DNA of 13,404 nt, taken from Victivallales bacterium. GTDB lineage: Bacteria > Verrucomicrobiota > Lentisphaeria > Oligosphaerales > Oligosphaeraceae. Below the pieces are notes generated by a model. The model saw only the letters and a list, made by a program, of their open reading frames with translations, had not been told where the DNA came from and ran no database searches. The DNA lies in NCBI GenBank assembly GCA_017964325.1, contig JAGCSE010000187.1:1-13404 (forward strand), read 5' to 3'. Of the stretch, positions 6,691 through 13,404 are shown in pieces (the first letter of the stretch is position 1; each line of letters opens with the position of its first letter). The translations under genes and the position numbers were made by a program.

Positions 6691-6775
6691 CCTTGCCGTG
6701 GGTTAGCGTTCGCATTTTTGTGCTCACTGCATCCACGGCTAATTTCCTGTCGCTCCTACGGGGCTTGAAATCCGC
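6691..6775. repeat. REP-like palindromic intergenic element
   Basis: GCCGTGGGT (6695-6703) pairs with ATCCACGGC (6731-6739), with one G-T wobble. It is followed by a second small hairpin GCTCC-TAC-GGGGC (6752-6764). The combination of a CCGTGG/CCACGG stem, then CTGTCGCTCCTACGGGGCTT, resembles short dispersed palindromic repeats I know from intergenic regions of several PVC and Bacteroidota genomes. Only one copy is in this window, so the repeat status is an inference. Confidence 0.4.
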
Positions 6776-6842
6776 ATACTCAATGACTTTTTAGAGTAGC
6801 GTCTTTGTATTTTGGCTTTAAGCTTTCAGCTTTATGTTTTTA

Positions 6843-6892
6843 GCTAAAAAAGCAACTCCCCTGCATTCATGTGTATGAAAGCAGGGGAGTTA
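6843..6892 (-). terminator. Rho-independent terminator of the 161-residue Pro-rich gene
   Basis: A perfect 11-bp stem AACTCCCCTGC/GCAGGGGAGTT (6854-6864 with 6881-6891) is extended inside by TTCAT/ATGAA after an A-A mismatch. On the minus strand it is followed closely by a run of Ts. It begins 27 bases after the gene's stop codon. Confidence 0.9.
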
Positions 6893-6918
6893 CAAAAAAT
6901 CAAATTAAAGGATTGAAA

Positions 6919-7404
6919 TTATTTTCCATGCCTGAAACGATCATTGTTGGGAGCAGGTCCAGGCCTGTTGCCAACGCCGGGGCGCACTTCTACGGGCTGT
7001 GGGGCGGGGACGGGCTTCGCCTGCACGGGCTGGATGACTTGTTGGCCTGGGGCGGGGTTGGTACCAAAAGCTCCAGCAGGGGGCTGAATCTTGCTCGGAT
7101 AGGCGGGTGGAGTAGGACGGACGATAACGCCAGGGCCGCCAGAAACGGGGCGGACGATGGTACCGGGCGTCGCGGGCTGGGTGGGGGCGCAAGTAGCAGG
7201 CTTCTGAGTCGGCTGGACTGGCTTGGGCTGAACGCCAGGCTTCACGACATGCGGTTGCGTGGCAGGGGCAGCTGTCGCGGGTTTGGACATTACCTGAACA
7301 GTTCCAGCAGGTTCCGTGTATTGTACACGCTGCTGTGCATTGACTTTTCCTGTGACGAAGAGGGCGGCTGAAATTGCCAGTGTGCAGAGAACTTGTTTTT
7401 TCAT
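6919..7404 (-). CDS. Small exported Pro-rich protein, paralogue of the gene at 7523-7906
   Basis: No named family recognised. The 161-residue product starts at ATG 7404 with AAGGA upstream. The frame continues 15 codons upstream, but the Met at 7404 begins a typical signal peptide (KKQVLCTLAISAALFVTG, cleavage near NA-Q). The mature part starts QQRVQYTEPAG, close to QQRINYVTPRG of the neighbour. The rest is Pro-, Gln-, Val- and Ala-rich low complexity, ending RPGPAPNNDRFRHGK. There are no Cys pairs like those of the larger relative; the one Cys in the mature part lies in a Thr/Pro-rich stretch. It has its own terminator and probably its own promoter, so it is a separate unit rather than an operon member. 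Structural or adhesive envelope functions are possible; nothing proves them. Confidence 0.75.
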   Translation of the reverse strand: MKKQVLCTLAISAALFVTGKVNAQQRVQYTEPAGTVQVMSKPATAAPATQPHVVKPGVQPKPVQPTQKPATCAPTQPATPGTIVRPVSGGPGVIVRPTPPAYPSKIQPPAGAFGTNPAPGQQVIQPVQAKPVPAPQPVEVRPGVGNRPGPAPNNDRFRHGK

Positions 7405-7430
7405 GGTGTTTTTCCTTATTTTTTTTGTTG

Positions 7431-7473
7431 GAGAATGCATTCTCACCAATTTATATATTAGCAGATATATCTG
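7431..7473. promoter_or_regulatory. Two perfect palindromes upstream of the 161-residue Pro-rich gene
   Basis: GAGAATGCATTCTC (7431-7444) and CAGATATATCTG (7462-7473) are exact palindromes of 14 and 12 bases, 17 bases apart. The first starts 27 bases before the ATG. The AT-rich sequence between them (TAATATATAAATT on the minus strand) could hold the -10. Operator sites or a leader hairpin would both fit. Confidence 0.5.
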
Positions 7474-7522
7474 AATTTTCTACAAAAAAGGATGAACATT
7501 TATAAAAAATTTCTGTTTTAAC

Positions 7523-7906
7523 TTATCTTACATAAACAAAACGAGTTCCAGAGGGGGTGCCGGGCTTGTAGCCAGCGCCGGGTCTTACGGGTGCTGGCTG
7601 GGGGACGGGGGCGGGTTTCACATGGCTGCCGCCGTTATGGGGAGCGGGCGTGGGGATGGGATTTCTGGGCTGTGGAACAGGGCGGACGACTGGGGGACGG
7701 CAGGGCGGCTGTGGAGCTGGACGATAACCATGGTTGGGATTTCTATCAGGGGTCACGAAACGGGGAGGCGGAAGCTGTGTTCTTGTCGGTTGCGTCGTGA
7801 TGGGGCCTCTCGGGGTAACGTAGTTGATGCGCTGTTGGGCGGAGAGATTTCCGGTGATGAGGAGGGCGGCGGTGATGGCGATTGTGGCGATGATCTGCTT
7901 TTTCAT
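7523..7906 (-). CDS. Small exported Pro-rich protein, paralogue of the gene at 6919-7404
   Basis: The 127-residue product starts at ATG 7906 with AAAGGA upstream; 20 in-frame upstream codons are discarded because the signal peptide begins at this Met. Signal peptide KKQIIATIAITAALLITGN, cleavage near SA-Q, then QQRINYVTPRG. The mature chain is Pro/Arg/Gln-rich with many PAP and PQP motifs and ends GTRFVYVR. It has one Cys (in PPCRPP). The signal peptide is closer to those of the two neighbouring Pro-rich proteins than signal peptides usually are, which supports duplication from one ancestor. No clear terminator follows. A 5' leader inverted repeat precedes it. Function unknown. Confidence 0.75.
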   Translation of the reverse strand: MKKQIIATIAITAALLITGNLSAQQRINYVTPRGPITTQPTRTQLPPPRFVTPDRNPNHGYRPAPQPPCRPPVVRPVPQPRNPIPTPAPHNGGSHVKPAPVPQPAPVRPGAGYKPGTPSGTRFVYVR

Positions 7907-7923
7907 TTTTTCGATTCCTTTGT

Positions 7924-7966
7924 TTGGTTTGTGTTGTTGTTTGTTTTTTCGAACGACACAAACCAA
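7924..7966. promoter_or_regulatory. Inverted repeat in the leader of the 127-residue Pro-rich gene
   Basis: TTGGTTTGTGT (7924-7934) is exactly mirrored by ACACAAACCAA (7956-7966). The stem can extend inward by about four more pairs. It starts 18 bases from the ATG, so in RNA it would sit just upstream of the ribosome site; in DNA it could be an operator. Confidence 0.5.
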
Positions 7967-8018
7967 TATCGACCATCCATGAGTTTTTCTAAAAAAAATG
8001 AAAAAAGATTTTTATCGT

Positions 8019-8275
8019 CACAGATTACCTGGAGCGGCCGCAACCCAATAATCATCCTGCAATCTTTTCCTCTCATGTCTTGTCGTCTCATGTCAAACCG
8101 CGCGATGGCGACGCCATTGCGCCTTTCTACTGGGGAGGACGTGAGACGTGAGCTGGGAGACGATTAGACGATTAGACGGGAGATGATTAGACGATTAGAC
8201 GATTAGACGGGAGGAAAATTTTTGCGAAAAAACAAGAAAATGAACGATAGTAGTACAGATTGCCTCTACGCCGTC
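8019..8275. repeat. Dispersed noncoding repeat, copy B
   Basis: Matches 5067-5324 from CACAGATTACCTGGAGCGG through the AACAAGAAAATGAACGATAG block to ATTGCCT. The core palindrome here is ATGGCGACGCCAT (8105-8117): both changed bases relative to copy A keep the symmetry. GTCTCATGTC (8085-8094) can pair with GACGTGAGAC (8138-8147), giving an outer stem around the core. It contains only two RTGAGAC units but has an expanded 8-base tract. It ends 15 bases from the beta-helix gene's stop codon and fills most of the 383-base spacer 7907-8289, which has no gene. Confidence 0.85.
8162..8208. repeat. 8-bp tandem repeat GATTAGAC inside copy B
   Basis: Two units at 8162-8177 and three at 8185-8208, separated by GGGAGAT. 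Copy A has a single degenerate unit (GATTAGGC) at this position. Confidence 0.9.
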
Positions 8276-8289
8276 GGTTTTGAATGAGT

Positions 8290-11052
8290 TTATGGAAGCG
8301 GCTTGAAGGGGGAGAGAAGCAGATTGGGGGACGGGGCGAGGGCGCATTGTTGCGGCCAGGAACCTGTTGTTGTGTCATAGGTAATTGTAAATACATGAGT
8401 TCCTGCCTCCAGATGAAGCGGACGGTTTGGGCCGTCACCACCATAGCTGTTGCCGCCAAGAAAAGCCCATTGTCCAAAATTGCCGGCTTTTGAACCGTAA
8501 GTTGTGACTTTCTTAGGCTCGTTGTTTGAATATGCCTTGGTTATGCGGGCGGGGATGCCACTATGGAAGAAGGCATGGAGATAATAGTCGCCTGGCTTGT
8601 CTAACTTGAACGTAAACAGCCACTTACCGTCTTCTATCTTCTGGAGGCCTCCTTTGACTACGCCTGCGCGGTCTTTTGCAAGAAGGTTTTTATCTTGCTG
8701 GGAATCAAAGAGAACGGTTACATGGCGGGAGAGGCCGTCTGGCGTGCGGATGAGCACGACGGCACGGTTGAGGCGGGCCTGTGTGATTTTCCGTTTGTCG
8801 ATGGAGACCTTTAGTTTGAGAGGCTTGCCAGGCTCCAGCGTCCCTTCGGACGGCAGGACGGAAACGTATGGGGTCGAGGTGTTAATGCGAACTGTAAATG
8901 GTTGTGGAGCCGTCATATCCGCAGATGGGACAAGCATGAAGCCGGACGTTTCGTAAACATCGTTTTCGTTGTCAATGACGTACAATTTCTGCACATCCGT
9001 GGTGAACGGGAGTGGTCGATAGGGCAGGGGGAAGCCTTCGGACGATTGGAAGGCGCCGATGTCCGGTTTGTCTGATGACAGGAAATTCGGGAGAGGCTTG
9101 GCCGCCTTTTGTCCGACGGAGCCGTTTGCCAGATCGTAACGTCCTGCGGCAACGCTCGTAAACGTCGGAACGCCGATCACGGCATGTTTTTCCTGCCCGA
9201 AATCTTTCTGGATCTTTTCTATAGTCTGGCGGTCGCGTTCTGCGTCGTTTCCGAAGAGGCTGTAGTCGCTTTTTGCATTGTAATCGCGGTAGTACGATGT
9301 CGCAAAGCTTCCGCAGGCCCACATTAAGTTGTTATAGGCGACGCCTTTCACGAGGCCCGGAAAGCGTTCAGGCCCACGGCCTTTGGAGCCGCCGAAGCCT
9401 GAAAATCCGCCGCCGCTGACGAGCGTGTTGTTGAAGAAGAATATCTGTCCTTTGCCGCTGTCCGAGAAGACGTTTTTGACGGTTGCGCCTTTGATGCCGT
9501 AAACATCACCCAGATCGGCGATTAGATTTTGGAAAATGTAGGATGGGCCAACGAGGCAGGGGGCGGTCGAAATGCCGCAGAGGAGCTGTTCTGAACGGTT
9601 GTAGAAGAAGCGGCAGTTGGTTTGGCCGCCGTCGAGTTCCATGCCATCGTCGCAACCGAGCATGAGAAGGTTGCCGTAGATTTCGGCGTCTTGGAAAGTA
9701 GAGCCGTAGATATCGCCGTTGCCATAGCCTTCGATGGCGTCGTTCCAACGATGGAGGTCTGAACCGATGCAGTCGTTGAAGCGAATGGTAGCTTGGGCGG
9801 TTTCGCCGATGGTGATGGCCTCCATGCCGGCGGGATGGGAGTGGAACCAACTGTTCGTTGTGCCGTTTGGATCATGGATGTAGTTCTTTTCCACAAGGAT
9901 GCGTTCGGTTGCGTAGATGTTGAGGCCACCGTCCATGTTCACGACTTTTCCATTGAGGTAGTATTTCCCGTCCAAGTCAGGCCGCTGTTCGCCGACGCGT
10001 CCGAAGCCAGAAAGGTCGCAGTTGCGGACGATGACGTTCTGGCAGCCGATGACGGAGACGGCGTGGCGTTTGCCGCCACACACCGTAACATTCTCCAATA
10101 TAATGTATTGTAGGCCCGACAGCGTGAGGGCGGCGTCTTCGGGCGAATCGGGCGACGCCGTCACGACGAAGCCCGGACGGCATGTATATCGGACGTAGCC
10201 GTCCGCCGTGCCACTCTGTGTGAAAAGATTCTTCTGCGTGATGGAAGTCTCGTCTATGACGATAGTTTTGGCGATGGGAACATCACCAGACAGCGTCTTG
10301 AAACGGCCGGTATGGCTGTGTTTTTGTCCATTGTCATCGACATCCAGCGTGACATCGTATTCCGTGTTCTCGTCCAGTTTGACGATGGAGCCTGCTGCGC
10401 GCTGTTCGTTGTAGATGAACGGCAGCGGCAGGGCGTCATGCCATTTTACTTCTGTCGTTTTTTTGTAGCGCAGCGTCGTCTTCAATTCTCCTTCGACCTT
10501 GGATTGCAGATTGTTGCAATAGATGGAGCAGACCGTGTAGCTGGGGATGACTTCGAAATCAGGCCGTTTTTCAACGGCGACGGGATCGTCGCCTTCGAAG
10601 AGTTTCGGATTTGCCATGACACCAGTGACGCCATAGTAGGCGGGGCCGGCGGATGTGCGCAGAAGGAACTGGACGGATTCCGCGTCCCGTGTGTCGAAAC
10701 GGACGGATAAGTGTTTACGCTGCAAGGAGTTCTTTTTGGACTGCAACCGTTGCAGCTCCTTGCCGCCTTTGTAGAGTTTGACTTGCAAATAGACGGTGGT
10801 CGTTCGGTTGGAAGTCACGTCCGCGCTGAAGGTAAACACCGTGTTTTGAGGCAGTTCCTTCGTGAAGGCGCTGTAGTCGGTGTCCCATGTGTGGTCGCCC
10901 TTGATTTCGAATTGGAACGTCTTGCCTGCCTGTGTGACGTTTGTGGCCTTCGGCGTGCCGTTGATCCATTTGAGCGTGGAAAGGTCTTGGACGGCGGTCT
11001 GTGCTATGAGAGAAATAGCTGAAAACAAGACGATTAGGAAAGAAATTCTCAT
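8290..11052 (-). CDS. Secreted multidomain right-handed beta-helix protein
   Basis: 920 residues. Start at ATG 11052 (AGGAG four bases upstream), opening a signal peptide MRISFLIVLFSAISLIAQ; an in-frame upstream Met adds 17 polar residues and is rejected. Apparent order: N-terminal beta-sandwich, carbohydrate-binding-like (about 25-155), a fibronectin III-like segment (about 165-255), a right-handed beta-helix (about 300-670) with repeating rungs such as YIILENVTVCGG, NVIVRNCDLSG and RILVEKNYIHD, and closing with DIGAFQ, a common end of such domains. Then an Ig/BACON-like strand segment (FTVRINTSTPYVSVLPSEG, about 719-752) and a C-terminal beta domain (about 795-895). Beta-helix enzymes are often polysaccharide lyases or hydrolases, but I cannot assign catalytic residues. 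It lies 60 bp downstream of the M48 gene on the same strand with no terminator between. Confidence 0.85.
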   Translation of the reverse strand: MRISFLIVLFSAISLIAQTAVQDLSTLKWINGTPKATNVTQAGKTFQFEIKGDHTWDTDYSAFTKELPQNTVFTFSADVTSNRTTTVYLQVKLYKGGKELQRLQSKKNSLQRKHLSVRFDTRDAESVQFLLRTSAGPAYYGVTGVMANPKLFEGDDPVAVEKRPDFEVIPSYTVCSIYCNNLQSKVEGELKTTLRYKKTTEVKWHDALPLPFIYNEQRAAGSIVKLDENTEYDVTLDVDDNGQKHSHTGRFKTLSGDVPIAKTIVIDETSITQKNLFTQSGTADGYVRYTCRPGFVVTASPDSPEDAALTLSGLQYIILENVTVCGGKRHAVSVIGCQNVIVRNCDLSGFGRVGEQRPDLDGKYYLNGKVVNMDGGLNIYATERILVEKNYIHDPNGTTNSWFHSHPAGMEAITIGETAQATIRFNDCIGSDLHRWNDAIEGYGNGDIYGSTFQDAEIYGNLLMLGCDDGMELDGGQTNCRFFYNRSEQLLCGISTAPCLVGPSYIFQNLIADLGDVYGIKGATVKNVFSDSGKGQIFFFNNTLVSGGGFSGFGGSKGRGPERFPGLVKGVAYNNLMWACGSFATSYYRDYNAKSDYSLFGNDAERDRQTIEKIQKDFGQEKHAVIGVPTFTSVAAGRYDLANGSVGQKAAKPLPNFLSSDKPDIGAFQSSEGFPLPYRPLPFTTDVQKLYVIDNENDVYETSGFMLVPSADMTAPQPFTVRINTSTPYVSVLPSEGTLEPGKPLKLKVSIDKRKITQARLNRAVVLIRTPDGLSRHVTVLFDSQQDKNLLAKDRAGVVKGGLQKIEDGKWLFTFKLDKPGDYYLHAFFHSGIPARITKAYSNNEPKKVTTYGSKAGNFGQWAFLGGNSYGGDGPNRPLHLEAGTHVFTITYDTTTGSWPQQCALAPSPNLLLSPFKPLP

Positions 11053-11112
11053 AAAGCTCCTATGGTTGAACGTTGTTATCGTCGTCGAGACCGCCGATGG
11101 CACCTTCCTGTC

Positions 11113-11913
11113 TTATCTGCCGTTGCGGAACACCATGCCGAAGCCCTTCTTGTTCTGTGCTTTCTGATATTCCGCCTCCGCCATGGCCATGTTCTGCTTC
11201 ATGGCCTCGATGCGTTTCGCGTCGCATGGATGGGTGCTCATGAGATTGCCAAGCATGCTGGATTGGGAATCTTTGCTGAAACGCGACCAGAATTGGACGG
11301 CCGCCTGTGGATTGTAGCCGGCTCTGGACATCAGAATCAATCCTATCAAGTCCGCTTCGGATTCGTTGCTGCGGCTGAACGGCAGCATGACACCAACCTG
11401 TGTGCTGATACTGTAAGCACTTGAGGCAAGATCGCTCTGCAAGCCAAGCGCCACTAGAATTCCGCCGAACGACTGCACATAGCCCCACGACATCCGTTCG
11501 CCGCCATGGCGGGCGATGGCATGGCCGACTTCATGCGCGACGACGAAGGCCAATTCCGCTTCATTCTGCATGACATCCATGATGCCGGAATATACGGCGA
11601 CCTTGCCGCCCGGCAGGCAGAAGGCGTTCTGAGTATTGGTCTGCAGCACGGTGAACTGCCAGTCGAAATCGGTCTGGCCGGACGCCTCCGCGATGGCTCT
11701 GCCGCAATTGTCCAAGGCACGGTTGTAAGTTTCGTTGGTGGAGCGCGGGAATTTCTCCTTGTATTCGGCGTATGACGTCACGCCGAGTTCGTTTTCATAT
11801 CCGGAAGTGGTCAGCATCAGCTGCTTACGACCAGTGATGGGCACGGAACGGCAACCTGTGAATCCGATGACGGCGACGAGAAGGAACAACGAATGGATAA
11901 GAATTTTTTTCAT
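11113..11913 (-). CDS. M48 family zinc metalloprotease lipoprotein
   Basis: 266 residues. The signal peptide ends in lipobox GFTG-C21, so it is a lipid-anchored envelope protein. The active site is HEVGH (His127, Glu128, His131), with the third zinc ligand Glu184 in ESEAD, the pattern of M48 peptidases of the LoiP/BepA/Oma1 type. NAFCLPGGKVAVYSGIM just before it is also typical. Relatives degrade or quality-control misfolded outer-membrane proteins; that role here is by family. The ATG at 11913 has only a weak purine stretch upstream. No C-terminal TPR domain is present, unlike BepA, so it resembles the short LoiP form. It is first in a probable two-gene unit with the beta-helix gene. Confidence 0.92.
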   Translation of the reverse strand: MKKILIHSLFLLVAVIGFTGCRSVPITGRKQLMLTTSGYENELGVTSYAEYKEKFPRSTNETYNRALDNCGRAIAEASGQTDFDWQFTVLQTNTQNAFCLPGGKVAVYSGIMDVMQNEAELAFVVAHEVGHAIARHGGERMSWGYVQSFGGILVALGLQSDLASSAYSISTQVGVMLPFSRSNESEADLIGLILMSRAGYNPQAAVQFWSRFSKDSQSSMLGNLMSTHPCDAKRIEAMKQNMAMAEAEYQKAQNKKGFGMVFRNGR

Positions 11914-11976
11914 TTGTAGCGACAGCTCTTTGGGGGTTGATTAGGTAAAAAATGCTGTAAAATATAAAAACACTTT

Positions 11977-12005
11977 ACTATAACGGAAGATGCATCCATT
12001 TGCAA
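11977..12005 (-). promoter_or_regulatory. Sigma70-type promoter for the M48/beta-helix unit
   Basis: On the minus strand TTGCAA (12000-12005) and TATAGT (11977-11982) are separated by 17 bases. Transcription would start near 11970, about 57 bases before the M48 ATG. Confidence 0.6.
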
Positions 12006-12217
12006 GATGGGGCATTTCCGAGAGGATGTGAAATCTGCCTTCCGAAGCTTGTTGAAATCATATAATGAAAGTCTCATGGTAATTTTTTCAAAAAAAGAGG
12101 GAAAAAAGAGCAAATTCGTGTATAGTATGGTAAAAAAAGATGAGTTGAGCCGTTGTTCGAAGAAAGAGAGAAAGTTTCTTTATTATCGTATTATCAATAT
12201 CCTGAAAAACTAACCAC
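12006..12217. other. A-rich spacer upstream of the metallophosphoesterase gene
   Basis: Part of the 315-base gap 11914-12228. It holds isolated -10-like TATAAT (12061) and TATAGT (12121) hexamers on the plus strand, without good -35 partners. A Lys-rich 68-codon frame (12007-12213) has no ribosome site. No terminator or RNA structure is convincing. Confidence 0.5.
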
Positions 12218-12228
12218 AGGAGAAAAGA

Positions 12229-13404
12229 ATGTTTTCAATGGATCGGCGTGATTTTCTGAAAGGCATGGCCGCGTCTGCGGCGATGGCGGCGGTTGGCGGG
12301 ATGAACCTGCATGCCGCGGTTCCCGATGGCAAGAAGCCGTTGCTTCGGTTCGGTGCGGTCAGCGATGTCCATATCTATTTGGACCCGAAATGCACGGACA
12401 CATGGGAGAAGACGCTGCGGTGGTATGACGAACAGAAAGTCGATGCCGTGCTCGTCGCGGGCGACATCGCGGACTGGGGCCTTGTCCAGCAGCTGCAGAA
12501 TTTCTCCAACATTTGGGACAAGGTGTTTCCGAACGATAAAAGTACGTTGGACGGACGTCATGTCGAGAAGATTTTCGTCTGCGGCAACCATGACATCGTC
12601 GGCTGGACGTATGGTGCGCGGACGGAGGAGGAGCGCAAGGAGCGCCATGAGAAGTCGATCAACAAAGATCCGAAGGCCGCGTGGGACCTCTGCTTCCATG
12701 AGGAGTTTCAGGGCATCTATACGAAAGTCGTGAAGGGTTATACGTTCATCGGCGGCCATTGGGGCTGGGACAAAGGAATCGGCGAATACATGGAGGCGCA
12801 TAAATCGGACATTGATCCGAATCTGCCGTTCTTCTACACGCAGCATCCGCATCCGAAGGATACGGTCTATGGCCCGTGGGCGTGGGGCCATGACAACGGC
12901 TTCTCCACGAAGACATTCTCCAAGTTCCCGAACTCCATAGTGCTGACGGGCCATTCCCATTATCCGCTGACGGACGAATCCGGCATCTGGCAGGATACGT
13001 TTACGTCCATTGGAACGGCGTCATTGCGTTACGTCGGAACACGTTACGGCCGTGAAAACAGCGACGAGGTCTGTCGCCCGACGGAGCCTGACCTGCAGAT
13101 GCGGGCCATTGGCGGCGGCAACAGCCGTCAAGGCATGCTGTTCTCCATCTACGACGACCAGATCACCATCGGCAAGCGTGAATTCTCCTGCGACACGACG
13201 CAGGGCGAAGACTGGGTGCTGCCGTTGCCGCTCTGCAAGGAGAAGCCGTACTACCATCCGAAACGCAAGCTCGAATACGCGAAGAACCTGCCCGCTTTCG
13301 CGGCGGATGCAGCATCGCAAATCGCTGTGACGGAAGCTGTTGGAAAGAACCGCCGTGGCGCGGACATCCCGCAGGTCACGGTGACGTTCCCCGCGGCGCT
13401 GAGC
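12229..13404 (+). CDS. Tat-exported calcineurin-like metallophosphoesterase, 3'-truncated by window edge
   Basis: Frame open from ATG 12229 (AGGAG six bases upstream) to the window end, 392 codons without a stop. A twin-arginine signal MDRRDFLKGMAASAAM begins at residue 4, followed by an Ala/Gly-rich core and possible cleavage near LHA, so the folded metalloenzyme is exported. Dimetal phosphoesterase motifs appear in order: SDVH (Asp46, His48), GDIAD (Asp79), GNHD (Asn120, His121), a GGH (His177) and GHSH (241-244). The segment after about residue 270 is not part of the catalytic core and may start an extra beta domain. Members cleave phosphomono- or diesters such as cAMP, nucleotides or lipids; the substrate cannot be told. 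Confidence 0.9.
   Translation, partial: MFSMDRRDFLKGMAASAAMAAVGGMNLHAAVPDGKKPLLRFGAVSDVHIYLDPKCTDTWEKTLRWYDEQKVDAVLVAGDIADWGLVQQLQNFSNIWDKVFPNDKSTLDGRHVEKIFVCGNHDIVGWTYGARTEEERKERHEKSINKDPKAAWDLCFHEEFQGIYTKVVKGYTFIGGHWGWDKGIGEYMEAHKSDIDPNLPFFYTQHPHPKDTVYGPWAWGHDNGFSTKTFSKFPNSIVLTGHSHYPLTDESGIWQDTFTSIGTASLRYVGTRYGRENSDEVCRPTEPDLQMRAIGGGNSRQGMLFSIYDDQITIGKREFSCDTTQGEDWVLPLPLCKEKPYYHPKRKLEYAKNLPAFAADAASQIAVTEAVGKNRRGADIPQVTVTFPAALS

Noticed and set aside
6550..6768. 72-codon plus-strand frame ending in HPRLISCRSYGA
   Set aside because: It reads through the REP-like palindromic element, starts without a ribosome site and has no coding features; such frames are a common false product of this type of repeat.
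8019..8275. Insertion sequence
   Set aside because: No transposase frame and no clear terminal inverted repeats or target duplications; left as a noncoding dispersed repeat.
12007..12213. 68-codon plus-strand frame upstream of the metallophosphoesterase gene
   Set aside because: No ribosome site, Lys-rich composition explained by A-rich DNA, and its first bases adjoin the minus-strand M48 promoter. No recognisable domain.

Overview
The window looks like a bacterial chromosome segment from the PVC superphylum, most plausibly a Lentisphaerota/Victivallales-type bacterium. This is an inference from gene content: a divergent DnaA, a Gfo/Idh/MocA oxidoreductase, a secreted beta-helix protein, a Tat-exported metallophosphoesterase, roughly balanced base composition and AT-rich spacers. 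No rRNA, tRNA, CRISPR array or transposase gene is visible. Both end genes are cut by the window: dnaA at its 5' end and the metallophosphoesterase at its 3' end.

Layout. (1) 1-1254: dnaA (+), N-terminus missing, with unusual residues in the Walker A loop and the DNA-binding signature. (2) 1255-2492: a spacer with a perfect 13-bp inverted repeat, a Gfo/Idh/MocA oxidoreductase (+), then a bidirectional terminator. (3) 2512-5106: nagA (-) and an MFS transporter (+), transcribed divergently from two promoters whose -10 boxes physically overlap. NagA deacetylates GlcNAc-6-phosphate, so an amino-sugar uptake and catabolism locus is a reasonable reading, but the transporter's substrate cannot be read from the sequence. 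(4) 5067-8275: an accessory-looking stretch. Three genes on the minus strand encode small exported Pro/Gly-rich proteins with near-interchangeable signal peptides. They are bracketed by two copies of a noncoding repeat of about 257 bp. The left copy runs into the end of the MFS gene and supplies its last 12 codons. A separate REP-like palindromic element lies between the first two Pro-rich genes. (5) 8290-11913 (-): a 920-residue secreted multidomain beta-helix protein preceded by an M48 lipoprotein metalloprotease, 60 bp apart and probably cotranscribed from a good promoter at 11977-12005. (6) 12229-13404 (+): a Tat-signal calcineurin-like metallophosphoesterase running off the end.

Functionally, the right-hand two thirds is a cell-envelope/export region: signal peptides, a lipobox and a Tat signal occur on every gene from 5448 onward. 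The most unusual items are the paired dispersed repeat with its self-complementary core and independently expanded tandem tracts, the three-member Pro-rich family whose first member ends in a duplicated Cys3His zinc-ribbon-like module, and the divergent DnaA.
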